A stretch of DNA of 59,775 bases, from contig DFIU01000013.1 of the NCBI GenBank assembly GCA_002371465.1, positions 2,352 to 62,126 on the forward strand, read 5' to 3'. Under the pieces are notes generated by a model. That model had not been told where the DNA came from, ran no database searches, and saw nothing but the letters and a program-made list of their open reading frames with translations. Position numbers and translations under genes: made by a program. How positions within the stretch are numbered: position 1 is the first letter of the stretch; each line of letters opens with the position of its first letter. The stretch comes from Lachnospiraceae bacterium UBA3689 (lineage in GTDB: Bacteria; Bacillota; Clostridia; Lachnospirales; Lachnospiraceae). Shown here in pieces: positions 7,325 to 13,899 of this stretch.

Positions 7325-8029
7325 ATGACGACCGCCATCATTGTCGCCGCCGGCAGAGGCAGGCGAATGGGAGGTCAGATTCCCAAACAGTTCCTTTCGG
7401 TAAATGGAGAACCTATCCTGGTCCGGACCCTGCGGACATTTGCCGCAAGTCCCGAAATCGATCAGATCCTCCTGGTCACCTCCGCTGACTATCTGACCTA
7501 CTGCAAAAATGAAATTGTCGACCGCTATCAGATCCCCAAAGTAAGGGAGATCCTCGTCGGCGGAAAAGAGCGGTGGAACTCGGTCTGGAACGCCCTGCTT
7601 AAATGTCCCGACTCCGACTATGTCATGATACAGGACGGCGCGCGTCCCTTCGTCACGGAAGATATCATCAGGCGGACGGACGCCGCCATGAGGGCTTACG
7701 GCGCGGTTGCGGTCGGCATGCCCTCCAAGGACACGGTCAAAATTACGGACGAGGAGGACTTTGTCGTTTCTACGCCCGACCGCCGGCACGTCTGGACCAT
7801 CCAGACGCCCCAGGCATTTGCCTATCCCATCATCCGCCGCGCCAATGAGATCATGCAGGCGCGCGGCATGGAGGGGGTCACCGACGACGCCATGATCGTC
7901 GAGGCCTCCGGCATTTCCAAGGTTCACCTGGTGGAGGGCTCCTATACCAATATCAAGGTCACCACACCCGAGGACCTCCGATACTTTGATTTGGAAGGCG
8001 ATCCTGCCGCGAAAGAAGAAACTCTGTAA
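7325..8029 (+). CDS. ispD: 2-C-methyl-D-erythritol 4-phosphate cytidylyltransferase
   Basis: This 234-residue nucleotidyltransferase catalyses the CTP-dependent third step of the MEP isoprenoid pathway. The N-terminal AAGRGRRMGGQIPKQF is the nucleotide-binding loop, QDGARPF (about residue 104) the IspD signature, and TPQAF and TDDA lie in the second half. It is the last gene of the tRNA-modification operon. The organism should therefore use the MEP route. Confidence 0.95.
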   Translation: MTTAIIVAAGRGRRMGGQIPKQFLSVNGEPILVRTLRTFAASPEIDQILLVTSADYLTYCKNEIVDRYQIPKVREILVGGKERWNSVWNALLKCPDSDYVMIQDGARPFVTEDIIRRTDAAMRAYGAVAVGMPSKDTVKITDEEDFVVSTPDRRHVWTIQTPQAFAYPIIRRANEIMQARGMEGVTDDAMIVEASGISKVHLVEGSYTNIKVTTPEDLRYFDLEGDPAAKEETL

Positions 8030-8036
8030 CACACAC

Positions 8037-8078
8037 GCTTGATGAGAGTTTTTCAATAAATATCGCAAATCCAAACAA
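8037..8078 (+). repeat. Left copy of an imperfect 42-bp direct repeat
   Basis: The segment begins GCTTGATGAGAG and contains TATCG and CCAAA. It matches 9821-9862 at about 32 of 42 positions without gaps. The two copies bracket the single A/T-richer gene at 8105-9826. The repeat begins 7 bases after the ispD stop. Confidence 0.6.
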
Positions 8079-8104
8079 CCTAACAATATTTCAGGAGATA
8101 CACC

Positions 8105-9826
8105 ATGATTAAGCAAAATATGAAAACATTTTCGCCCTCAATTTTTACAGCCGGCATCCTCACCGTTTTGTCTGTTCTGCGGTTGCTCATGGGGCAGGCT
8201 CTCCGCTATTATTTTATTTCGGGTGCTATTCTCGATGACAAGCTCCTGGTATCCTACGCCTATCTAAGGAAGCATTTTCAAACTCCCGGTCCATTCTCCC
8301 TTGTTAAGACAATGAGCTACCCGCTCTTTCTGTATGTGATTCATAAAATTCACATCAGCTATGCAATCGCCCTGTCTCTGGTTTGGATCGCTGCGGCTTT
8401 CTGTTTTTACAGACTGATCCAGTATCTTTTTCAAAACCGCATTTTCTCCTGCATCGCCTTTAGCTTTATCCTGTTCCATCCGGTTGCCTATCATGCTGCC
8501 GCAGGGCTTCGCATCTATCGCAATGCACTCATCGCGCCCTTTGTGCTGATGACCTTCTGCCAGCTCCTGCTGCTCTTTTTTCATCTGATTCGTAATGATG
8601 TGACCATCCGAGTACTGCTCTTAAGAGCTTCCTGTTTCAGTATCCTTCTGCTTTTTACCTACTTCATAAAGGAAGATGGCATTTGGATTGCCGCCTGCTT
8701 ACTCTTCTTTATGTTTGTCTGCCTTTTCATCCTCTTGGTCCAAATCGTAAAAGGTAACATTTCCTACAAAAAAGGACTGACTTCCACCCTCTGCGCCATT
8801 TTACCCCTGCTTACTTTGTTTGCCGGGACGAAGATCTACAAGGCGGTCAATTACAAATATTTTCAGGTGGCAGAGATTCAGACCCGGACGGAAGGCGAGT
8901 TGGGAAAATTCGTCAGCAACGCCTACCAGATCGAATCTCCGGAGCAAACTTATGAGTACACTGTTCCCGCTTCTTCGATCAAAAAAATGTACGAAGTCTC
9001 CCCTACCTTCCAGACTCATCCGGAGCTGCTGGATTCGATCCTTCATGCATCATTTTTCTATGGCGACATTGAGAAAAATCCGATCCAAGGGGACTTCTTG
9101 ACCTGGGTACTGCGTATCTCTCTGATACAGACTAACATCTGGCAATCAGAAAAACAGGTCAACGGTCTCTTCCATCAGATCAACAGCGAGGTGGATACCG
9201 CTTTTGAAAATGGTCAACTGCAAAAGAGTCACAAAATCAAGCTGCTCTCTTCCGCCGTCGGCAGGACTCCTGAAGAGATCTCGACCCTCTTTCCTTTGGT
9301 AGGTGAAAGTTTCCGCTCGCTCCTTGTTCTAAAAGATTACAAGGCTAATATCAAAGGACTGGGGTCAACTGAAGACTCAAGCAGTGTGCGGGACGCGATA
9401 GAAATGACCAGTTTACCCTACTTACAGAACTATGACTTTACCCAATCCACCGGTTACTTGCAGACGGTTGGCTTCTTTGCAGGTCTTATCCGGATCTATC
9501 GGATCTTTCATCTTGCTTTGGTCCTCTTTGCTGTCTATGGCTTTATTGCCTCCATTAAAAAGCTGCATCAAGCCAGAAAGCAGCAGAACCAGAACTCCTA
9601 CAGACAGGTCCTTTTGTTATTATTTACAGCACTCTGTTTCCTGGGAATCAGCCTGGTATATGCCTTTGCGATCTCCTGGTTTTCCCAGTTCTTAATCTCC
9701 GATGTCAAATCAGCTTTTATTGTCTTTAACTTTTACGCGACAGCGCTCATTCCCCTGCTTTCAATCGCCCTCTTCTTCCTGACCGGAATAGGAATCAAAA
9801 ACGCCGGAAGATCGGACAAGGCTTGA
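8105..9826 (+). CDS. Large polytopic membrane protein, possibly GT-C-like; function unknown
   Basis: I do not recognise this 573-residue protein. The N-terminal half (about residues 12-245) has some eight hydrophobic segments, with DDKLL in the first long loop. A soluble stretch of roughly 200 residues follows (about 250-450), then three or four more membrane segments near the C terminus. An acidic pair in the first external loop and this topology recall GT-C glycosyltransferases, but no family signature is clear. The sequence is visibly richer in A/T than its neighbours, rich in Phe, Leu, Ile and Lys, and flanked by imperfect direct repeats next to a tRNA, so acquisition by transfer is plausible. 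The ATG has the ribosome site CAGGAG. Confidence 0.75.
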   Translation: MIKQNMKTFSPSIFTAGILTVLSVLRLLMGQALRYYFISGAILDDKLLVSYAYLRKHFQTPGPFSLVKTMSYPLFLYVIHKIHISYAIALSLVWIAAAFCFYRLIQYLFQNRIFSCIAFSFILFHPVAYHAAAGLRIYRNALIAPFVLMTFCQLLLLFFHLIRNDVTIRVLLLRASCFSILLLFTYFIKEDGIWIAACLLFFMFVCLFILLVQIVKGNISYKKGLTSTLCAILPLLTLFAGTKIYKAVNYKYFQVAEIQTRTEGELGKFVSNAYQIESPEQTYEYTVPASSIKKMYEVSPTFQTHPELLDSILHASFFYGDIEKNPIQGDFLTWVLRISLIQTNIWQSEKQVNGLFHQINSEVDTAFENGQLQKSHKIKLLSSAVGRTPEEISTLFPLVGESFRSLLVLKDYKANIKGLGSTEDSSSVRDAIEMTSLPYLQNYDFTQSTGYLQTVGFFAGLIRIYRIFHLALVLFAVYGFIASIKKLHQARKQQNQNSYRQVLLLLFTALCFLGISLVYAFAISWFSQFLISDVKSAFIVFNFYATALIPLLSIALFFLTGIGIKNAGRSDKA

Positions 9827-9862
9827 TGAAAGCTTTGCTATAAGTATCGTGAAACCAAATGA
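9821..9862 (+). repeat. Right copy of the imperfect 42-bp direct repeat
   Basis: It begins GCTTGATGAAAG, contains TATCG and CCAAA, and starts in the last codons of the membrane-protein gene. It is about 76 % identical to 8037-8078. Confidence 0.6.
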
Positions 9863-9884
9863 GGATAAGGAAATAACTTAATAG

Positions 9885-9913
9885 TTGAAAACCCCAGGGG
9901 CATTTGCTATAAT
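9885..9913 (+). promoter_or_regulatory. Promoter of tRNA-Ser
   Basis: TTGAAA (9885-9890) and a perfect TATAAT (9908-9913) are 17 bp apart, 28 bp before the tRNA. Confidence 0.8.
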
Positions 9914-9940
9914 AATGATCGCTGTTTAACCAATAGCTTT

Positions 9941-10026
9941 GGAGAGGTATCGAAGCGGTCATAACGAGGCGGTCTTGAAAACCGTTTGTCCTTCGGGGCG
10001 CATGGGTTCGAATCCCATCCTCTCCG
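9941..10026 (+). tRNA. tRNA-Ser (anticodon UGA)
   Basis: The acceptor strands GGAGAGG (9941-9947) and CCTCTCC (10019-10025) pair fully, with discriminator G. The anticodon loop CTTGAAA gives UGA, which reads UCA and related serine codons. The T arm ends in GGGTTCGAATCCC, and the long variable arm is typical of class II serine tRNAs. CCA is not encoded, so 3' processing by RNase Z (rnz at 5378) and CCA addition are expected. Confidence 0.97.
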
Positions 10027-10036
10027 CTCCTTAAAA

Positions 10037-10092
10037 ATCCCGTAAATTCGCATATTCCCAGTGTTTATGCGGGCTTACGGGATATTTGTTTG
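10037..10092 (+). terminator. Terminator after tRNA-Ser
   Basis: ATCCCGTAA (10037-10045) pairs with TTACGGGAT (10075-10083), with an inner CGCAT/ATGCG pairing, followed by ATTTGTTT. Confidence 0.8.
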
Positions 10093-10099
10093 CCCTAAA

Positions 10100-10201
10100 T
10101 CAGGCAGATTTTTGCCACTTTTGGCACAATTTTGCCACTTTTTGTGCCACTTCTGAAGGAAGCAAGTGAGCTTGTTTTGGGGAAACGCTCGATTTTCTCA
10201 T
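10100..10201 (-). pseudogene. Decayed C-terminal tail of a probable tyrosine integrase
   Basis: The minus strand can be read for 33 codons, ending VAQKVAKLCQKWQKSA and stop. This repetitive basic Val-Ala-Gln-Lys/Trp-Gln-Lys ending is familiar from C termini of Firmicute tyrosine recombinases that integrate at tRNA genes. There is no catalytic domain: the frame is closed by a stop about 10 codons further upstream. Its place, about 75 bp from tRNA-Ser, fits a scar left by an integrated element. The plus strand shows it as repeated TTGCCACTTTT units. Confidence 0.45.
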
Positions 10202-10265
10202 TGTCCTATCTTCTTTCCCGATTATATCAAATCAAAGCCTGAAAGAAGATCTTCCCACAACAGCA

Positions 10266-10300
10266 ATCCCCCGCTTTTGAGCGGAGGATTTTACGTTTCA
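10266..10300. terminator. Hairpin between the tRNA-Ser region and the symporter gene
   Basis: ATCCCCCGCT pairs with AGCGGAGGAT across a TTTTG loop, with one mismatch. On the plus strand a T-rich run follows. It may also end minus-strand transcription of the symporter gene. Confidence 0.5.
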
Positions 10301-10351
10301 ATTTAAATTTTGTTGACTCCTTGAATTCTTACAGATCTTCCTGCGATCCGC

Positions 10352-11593
10352 TTATTCCCCATCCAGGTGCAGCGTATGCTTCAGCACGGTTGCGGTCGCC
10401 AGATCTCCCAGCACGTTGACGCAGGTCGCTCCCATGTCAGCCAGGGTATTGACGGAAATGTAGACGCCCAGGACGGTCTGGACCGGAAGTCCAGCCATAG
10501 GCGCCAGGGCTGCAAATGCCGCAATCGCGCCTCCCGGCACACCGGGCGTCCCGACACTGAGCAGGACATTAGCAGCCAGGATCGTGACCATAGTTCCGAT
10601 GCTGAGGGACGTCCCCGCAGCCGCCGCAAAGAAGGTGATCATAAAACTCATCAGAATCGAAACGGCGTCCATATTAATCGTCGCGCCGAGCGGCAGGGTC
10701 AGGGATGTGATCTCCTCGGGAATCCCGATATTTTCATGGGCGCACCGCATGGAAATGGGCAGGGTCGCGTTGGAGGAGCAGGTTCCAAAGGCGTGGAGTC
10801 CCGCGGGGGCGACATCCTTAAAAAACTTGAAGGGATTGTATTTTCCAACTATCCGGACCATGCCTCCGTAGACCAGAGCCGCATAGACAAAATAGGTTAC
10901 ATAGAGGGCGATCATGACCTGAGCCAGCTGGACCATAGTCCTGATTCCATTAGTATGCATGACGGTCGCAATGCTGGCAAAGACACCGAAGGGCGTCACC
11001 AGCATGACCTTGCCGACCCACCAGACAGCGATGTCATTGACCGCGCTGCAAAGATCAACGACCGGTTTTGCCCGCTCCCCCAAAGCCAGGCAGGCGATCC
11101 CGATGATCACGGCAAAGACCAGGATCTGAATCATATTTCCTTCCGTAAAGGCATTCACCGGATTGTCCGGAATGATGTGTTCGAGGGTATCAAGGAGTCC
11201 GGAAAATGTCGCAGCCTCCACTTTGGTATCCGTCGCCACAATCCTGGCACCCTCCCCCAGGCGCAGAATCCGCGGCAGCACCAGTCCGATACTGGAAGCC
11301 AGAGTCGTCGTTCCCGTGAACCAGAGAATCGAGTGCAGCCCGATCTTGCCGGTACGGGAAATGCTGCCAATCCCCATAATACCCATAACCAAAGAGCAAA
11401 ATACCATGGGATAGATCAACATTTTCAGCGCCGCCATATAGATCGTCGAAAGAACGGAAAGCGGAGTGTAGAGGACATCCGGCATCAAAATACCGACCAG
11501 GATGCCCGCTGCCAGACCGATCACGATCCAGGCTGTCACATTGTATCTGAATTTAAAGCGCCACTTGGGGATTTTTGCCTCTCTGACTTCCAT
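10352..11593 (-). CDS. Dicarboxylate/amino acid:cation symporter (DAACS family)
   Basis: This 413-residue membrane protein has the glutamate/dicarboxylate transporter fold of GltP, DctA and SstT: about eight transmembrane segments plus two re-entrant hairpins. The serine-rich hairpin GTCSSNATLPIS (near residue 270) and GATINMDA (near 305) are the substrate- and cation-binding signatures. SVGTPGVPGGAI marks the second hairpin. It imports an anionic amino acid or C4-dicarboxylate with protons or sodium; the exact substrate cannot be read. It has its own promoter and is monocistronic. Confidence 0.93.
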   Translation of the reverse strand: MEVREAKIPKWRFKFRYNVTAWIVIGLAAGILVGILMPDVLYTPLSVLSTIYMAALKMLIYPMVFCSLVMGIMGIGSISRTGKIGLHSILWFTGTTTLASSIGLVLPRILRLGEGARIVATDTKVEAATFSGLLDTLEHIIPDNPVNAFTEGNMIQILVFAVIIGIACLALGERAKPVVDLCSAVNDIAVWWVGKVMLVTPFGVFASIATVMHTNGIRTMVQLAQVMIALYVTYFVYAALVYGGMVRIVGKYNPFKFFKDVAPAGLHAFGTCSSNATLPISMRCAHENIGIPEEITSLTLPLGATINMDAVSILMSFMITFFAAAAGTSLSIGTMVTILAANVLLSVGTPGVPGGAIAAFAALAPMAGLPVQTVLGVYISVNTLADMGATCVNVLGDLATATVLKHTLHLDGE

Positions 11594-11628
11594 TGATCAT
11601 TTTCCTTCCCTATCAAAAATTTATCCTA

Positions 11629-11657
11629 ATTTTATTGGTTTCCTCCTATCCAGTCAA
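11629..11657 (-). promoter_or_regulatory. Promoter of the symporter gene
   Basis: On the minus strand TTGACT (11652-11657) and TAAAAT (11629-11634) are 17 bp apart, 36 bp before the start codon. Confidence 0.7.
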
Positions 11658-11678
11658 GAATTCAAAACTCTTTTATGG

Positions 11679-11684
11679 TATAAT
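11679..11684 (+). promoter_or_regulatory. -10 element of the thrH-like gene
   Basis: A perfect TATAAT lies 44 bp before the ATG. No good -35 is visible 16-18 bp upstream (best is AAGAAT), so an activator or a weak promoter is possible. Confidence 0.5.
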
Positions 11685-11727
11685 GACGGGAACTTAAAAC
11701 CACATATATTTAAGAAAGGGCTGAACG

Positions 11728-12339
11728 ATGTATATTACCTGTCTTGATCTCGAGGGTGTCCTGGTACCGGAAATCTGGATCGCATTTTCCAAGGCAAGCG
11801 GCATCCCGGAACTCAGCCGGACGACCCGCGATGAGCCGGACTATGACAAACTGATGAAGTTCCGGCTGGCAATCCTCAAGGAACACGGTCTGAAATTAAA
11901 TAAAATTCAGGAGACCATCGCCCATATCGATCCGCTGCCGGGCGCCAAAGAATTTCTGGACCAGCTGCGCTCTATCTCCCAGGTCATTATTATCAGCGAT
12001 ACCTTTACGCAGTTTGCCAAGCCGCTGATGGAGAAGCTGGGCCTGCCCACCATTTTCTGTAATTCCCTCACGGTCGCTCCGGATGGGGAGATCACGGGTT
12101 ACAAGATGCGGATCGCAGATTCCAAGCTCAGCACGGTCAGGGCTCTGCAGTCGATCGGCTATGACACAATCGCAAGCGGCGACAGCTACAACGATCTCGG
12201 CATGATTCAGGCGAGCAAGGCGGGCTTCCTCTTCCGCAGCACTCCCCAGATCATAGCAGATCACCCGGAACTGCCGGCATATGAGACATTTGACGATCTG
12301 CTCGCCGCGATCAAGCGCGCGATGCAAGTTCAGGACTAA
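11728..12339 (+). CDS. thrH: ThrH-like HAD phosphatase (phosphoserine phosphatase / homoserine phosphotransferase)
   Basis: This 203-residue HAD-superfamily enzyme has motif I replaced by DLEGVLVPEIWI, the ThrH signature, in place of DxDGT. Motif II is IISDTF (about residue 88) and motif III SGDSYNDLGM (about 150). ThrH, described in Pseudomonas, dephosphorylates phosphoserine and can move the phosphate to homoserine, linking serine and threonine synthesis. The conserved opening and length make the assignment strong. It is encoded alone, followed by the cyclophilin gene 60 bp downstream. Confidence 0.9.
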   Translation: MYITCLDLEGVLVPEIWIAFSKASGIPELSRTTRDEPDYDKLMKFRLAILKEHGLKLNKIQETIAHIDPLPGAKEFLDQLRSISQVIIISDTFTQFAKPLMEKLGLPTIFCNSLTVAPDGEITGYKMRIADSKLSTVRALQSIGYDTIASGDSYNDLGMIQASKAGFLFRSTPQIIADHPELPAYETFDDLLAAIKRAMQVQD

Positions 12340-12399
12340 AGAACAAATCCCCCGCATCGGGCAAATCGTTCAGCTTTTAAACAGGAAAGGAGATTTACT

Positions 12400-12921
12400 A
12401 TGGCCACAAATCCAATTGTCACCATTACCATGGAGGACGGCAGCATCATGAAGGCGGAACTCTATCCGGAGATCGCGCCCAACACCGTCAACAACTTCAT
12501 CAGCCTGATTCAGAAGGGCTTCTACGACGGGATCATGTTCCACCGCGTCATCAAGGGCTTCATGCTCCAAGGCGGGGATCCGACCGGAACCGGCACGGGC
12601 GGTCCGGGCTATGGAATCGACGGCGAATTTGCTTTAAACGGCTTTGACAACGCCCTTAAGCATACGGCAGGCGTCCTGTCCATGGCACGCACAATGGACC
12701 CCAACTCCGCCGGCAGCCAGTTCTTCATCATGCACGAAGACGCGCCCCATCTGGACGGTCAGTATGCGGCGTTCGGTAAGATCACGGAAGGCATGGACGT
12801 GGTAAACCGCATCGCTGCAGCCAGGACCGATCTGTCCGACAAGCCGCTTGAGGACCAGGTTATGAAGACCGTTACGGTCGAGACCTTTGGGCAGGACTAT
12901 CCGGAACCGGTCGTTCATTAA
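12400..12921 (+). CDS. Cyclophilin-type peptidyl-prolyl cis-trans isomerase
   Basis: This 173-residue single-domain cyclophilin has no signal peptide, so it is cytoplasmic. Active-site signatures are FHRVIKGFMLQGGDPTGTG (near residue 46), with the catalytic Arg in FHRV, and AGSQFFIM (near 106). It speeds prolyl bond isomerisation during folding. The ribosome site GAAAGGAG precedes the ATG, and a terminator follows. Confidence 0.95.
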   Translation: MATNPIVTITMEDGSIMKAELYPEIAPNTVNNFISLIQKGFYDGIMFHRVIKGFMLQGGDPTGTGTGGPGYGIDGEFALNGFDNALKHTAGVLSMARTMDPNSAGSQFFIMHEDAPHLDGQYAAFGKITEGMDVVNRIAAARTDLSDKPLEDQVMKTVTVETFGQDYPEPVVH

Positions 12922-12926
12922 AAAGT

Positions 12927-12960
12927 AAAAGCTGGGTCACTTAGGCGGCTCAGCTTTTTT
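12927..12960. terminator. Bidirectional terminator between the cyclophilin and yigZ-like genes
   Basis: AAAAGCTG pairs with CAGCTTTT, with a T run on the plus strand and an A run giving T on the minus strand. The last codons of the minus-strand gene lie inside its 3' arm. Confidence 0.7.
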
Positions 12961-13588
12961 GATACAGCAAGTTCTCTTTGACGGTACAGGTTCCTCGCCC
13001 ATCCGTCGTCTCCGTGACCAGCTTTCGGACCCTCTCCTCTTCCTTTTCCGGGACCAGCACTTCAAAGGTTACATCCTCCTGATAACTTGCCTGCCCAAGA
13101 CTTATTCCCTCCCGGGCGAACAGGTACTGAAATTTTCCGTAAGCCGGATAGGTACAGGTAATGCTCATCCGGATGCCATGGACCATAGTCTTAAGTTCCG
13201 CGTCATCCGCCGCTGCCGCTGCCGCATTGACATAGGACCGCATCAAGCCGCCGGTTCCCAGCAGCGTTCCTCCGAAATAGCGGGTCACAACGATCAGCGT
13301 ATTATGGAGGTCCCTGCCCTTCAGGATTTCCAGAATCGGTTTTCCCGCTGTTCCGGACGGTTCTCCGTCGTCACTGGACCGGACGATCTCCTCCGGCGTT
13401 CCGGGCTCTCCCGCTAAAAAGGCAAAGCAGTGGTGGCGGGCATCGTAATGCTTTTTGCGGATTGCCGCGATCGCCTCCTCTGCCTCCTGCAGCGATTCAA
13501 TGTGGATCGCCTCTCCCAGAAACCGGGACTTCTTTTCCTCATATTCACCGGCACCGGACCGACCGACGGTTTTATATTCCTTCAGCAT
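12950..13588 (-). CDS. YigZ/IMPACT family protein
   Basis: This 212-residue protein has the YigZ/IMPACT N-terminal domain: KKSRFLGEA near the start, KKHYDARHHCFAF, SSDDGEPSGTAGKPIL, and VTRYFGGTLLGTGGL around residue 100. A DUF1949-like C-terminal ferredoxin fold follows. The molecular role in bacteria is not settled; related proteins bind translation factors. I start at 13588, which has a GGAG ribosome site, rather than 13624, which has none. Confidence 0.9.
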   Translation of the reverse strand: MLKEYKTVGRSGAGEYEEKKSRFLGEAIHIESLQEAEEAIAAIRKKHYDARHHCFAFLAGEPGTPEEIVRSSDDGEPSGTAGKPILEILKGRDLHNTLIVVTRYFGGTLLGTGGLMRSYVNAAAAAADDAELKTMVHGIRMSITCTYPAYGKFQYLFAREGISLGQASYQEDVTFEVLVPEKEEERVRKLVTETTDGRGTCTVKENLLYQKS

Positions 13589-13899
13589 AGATTGTTTCTC
13601 CGTTTCCCTTTTATCTCCCGCCATCTTAGCAGAAAATAGAGTTTCTGACCACTTCCCTTATCCCTGATTCTTTACTCCTTCTTTGCCTGATGCCTTTAGC
13701 AGACCTATCATATCTTTATGGCAATTTCTCAACTTCTTCACCTGATGCTTTTGAAGGACTCATTCTATCGCAGATGGAGCTATACCCAAAATCTCCCCTG
13801 CTTTTAAAGACTGCCCTCTTATGTTAAAATAGCCTGTGTATAGGTTCTTTTAATCGTCGGATGAGCAGACTCTTGCCCTTTCCGTCACGGAGGAATTAC
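13589..13899. other. Divergent intergenic region without a gene
   Basis: These 311 bases separate the divergent yigZ-like and PBP genes. A possible -10 TAAAAT lies at 13825-13830. Two similar stretches containing CCTGATGC (about 13687 and 13740) are only about 70 % alike over 36 bases. I see no RNA gene or reading frame I would defend. Confidence 0.4.

Noticed and set aside
13676..13780. Two related stretches around CCTGATGC as a tandem repeat
   Set aside because: Only about 25 of 36 positions agree and there are two copies; chance similarity in A/T-rich DNA cannot be excluded.
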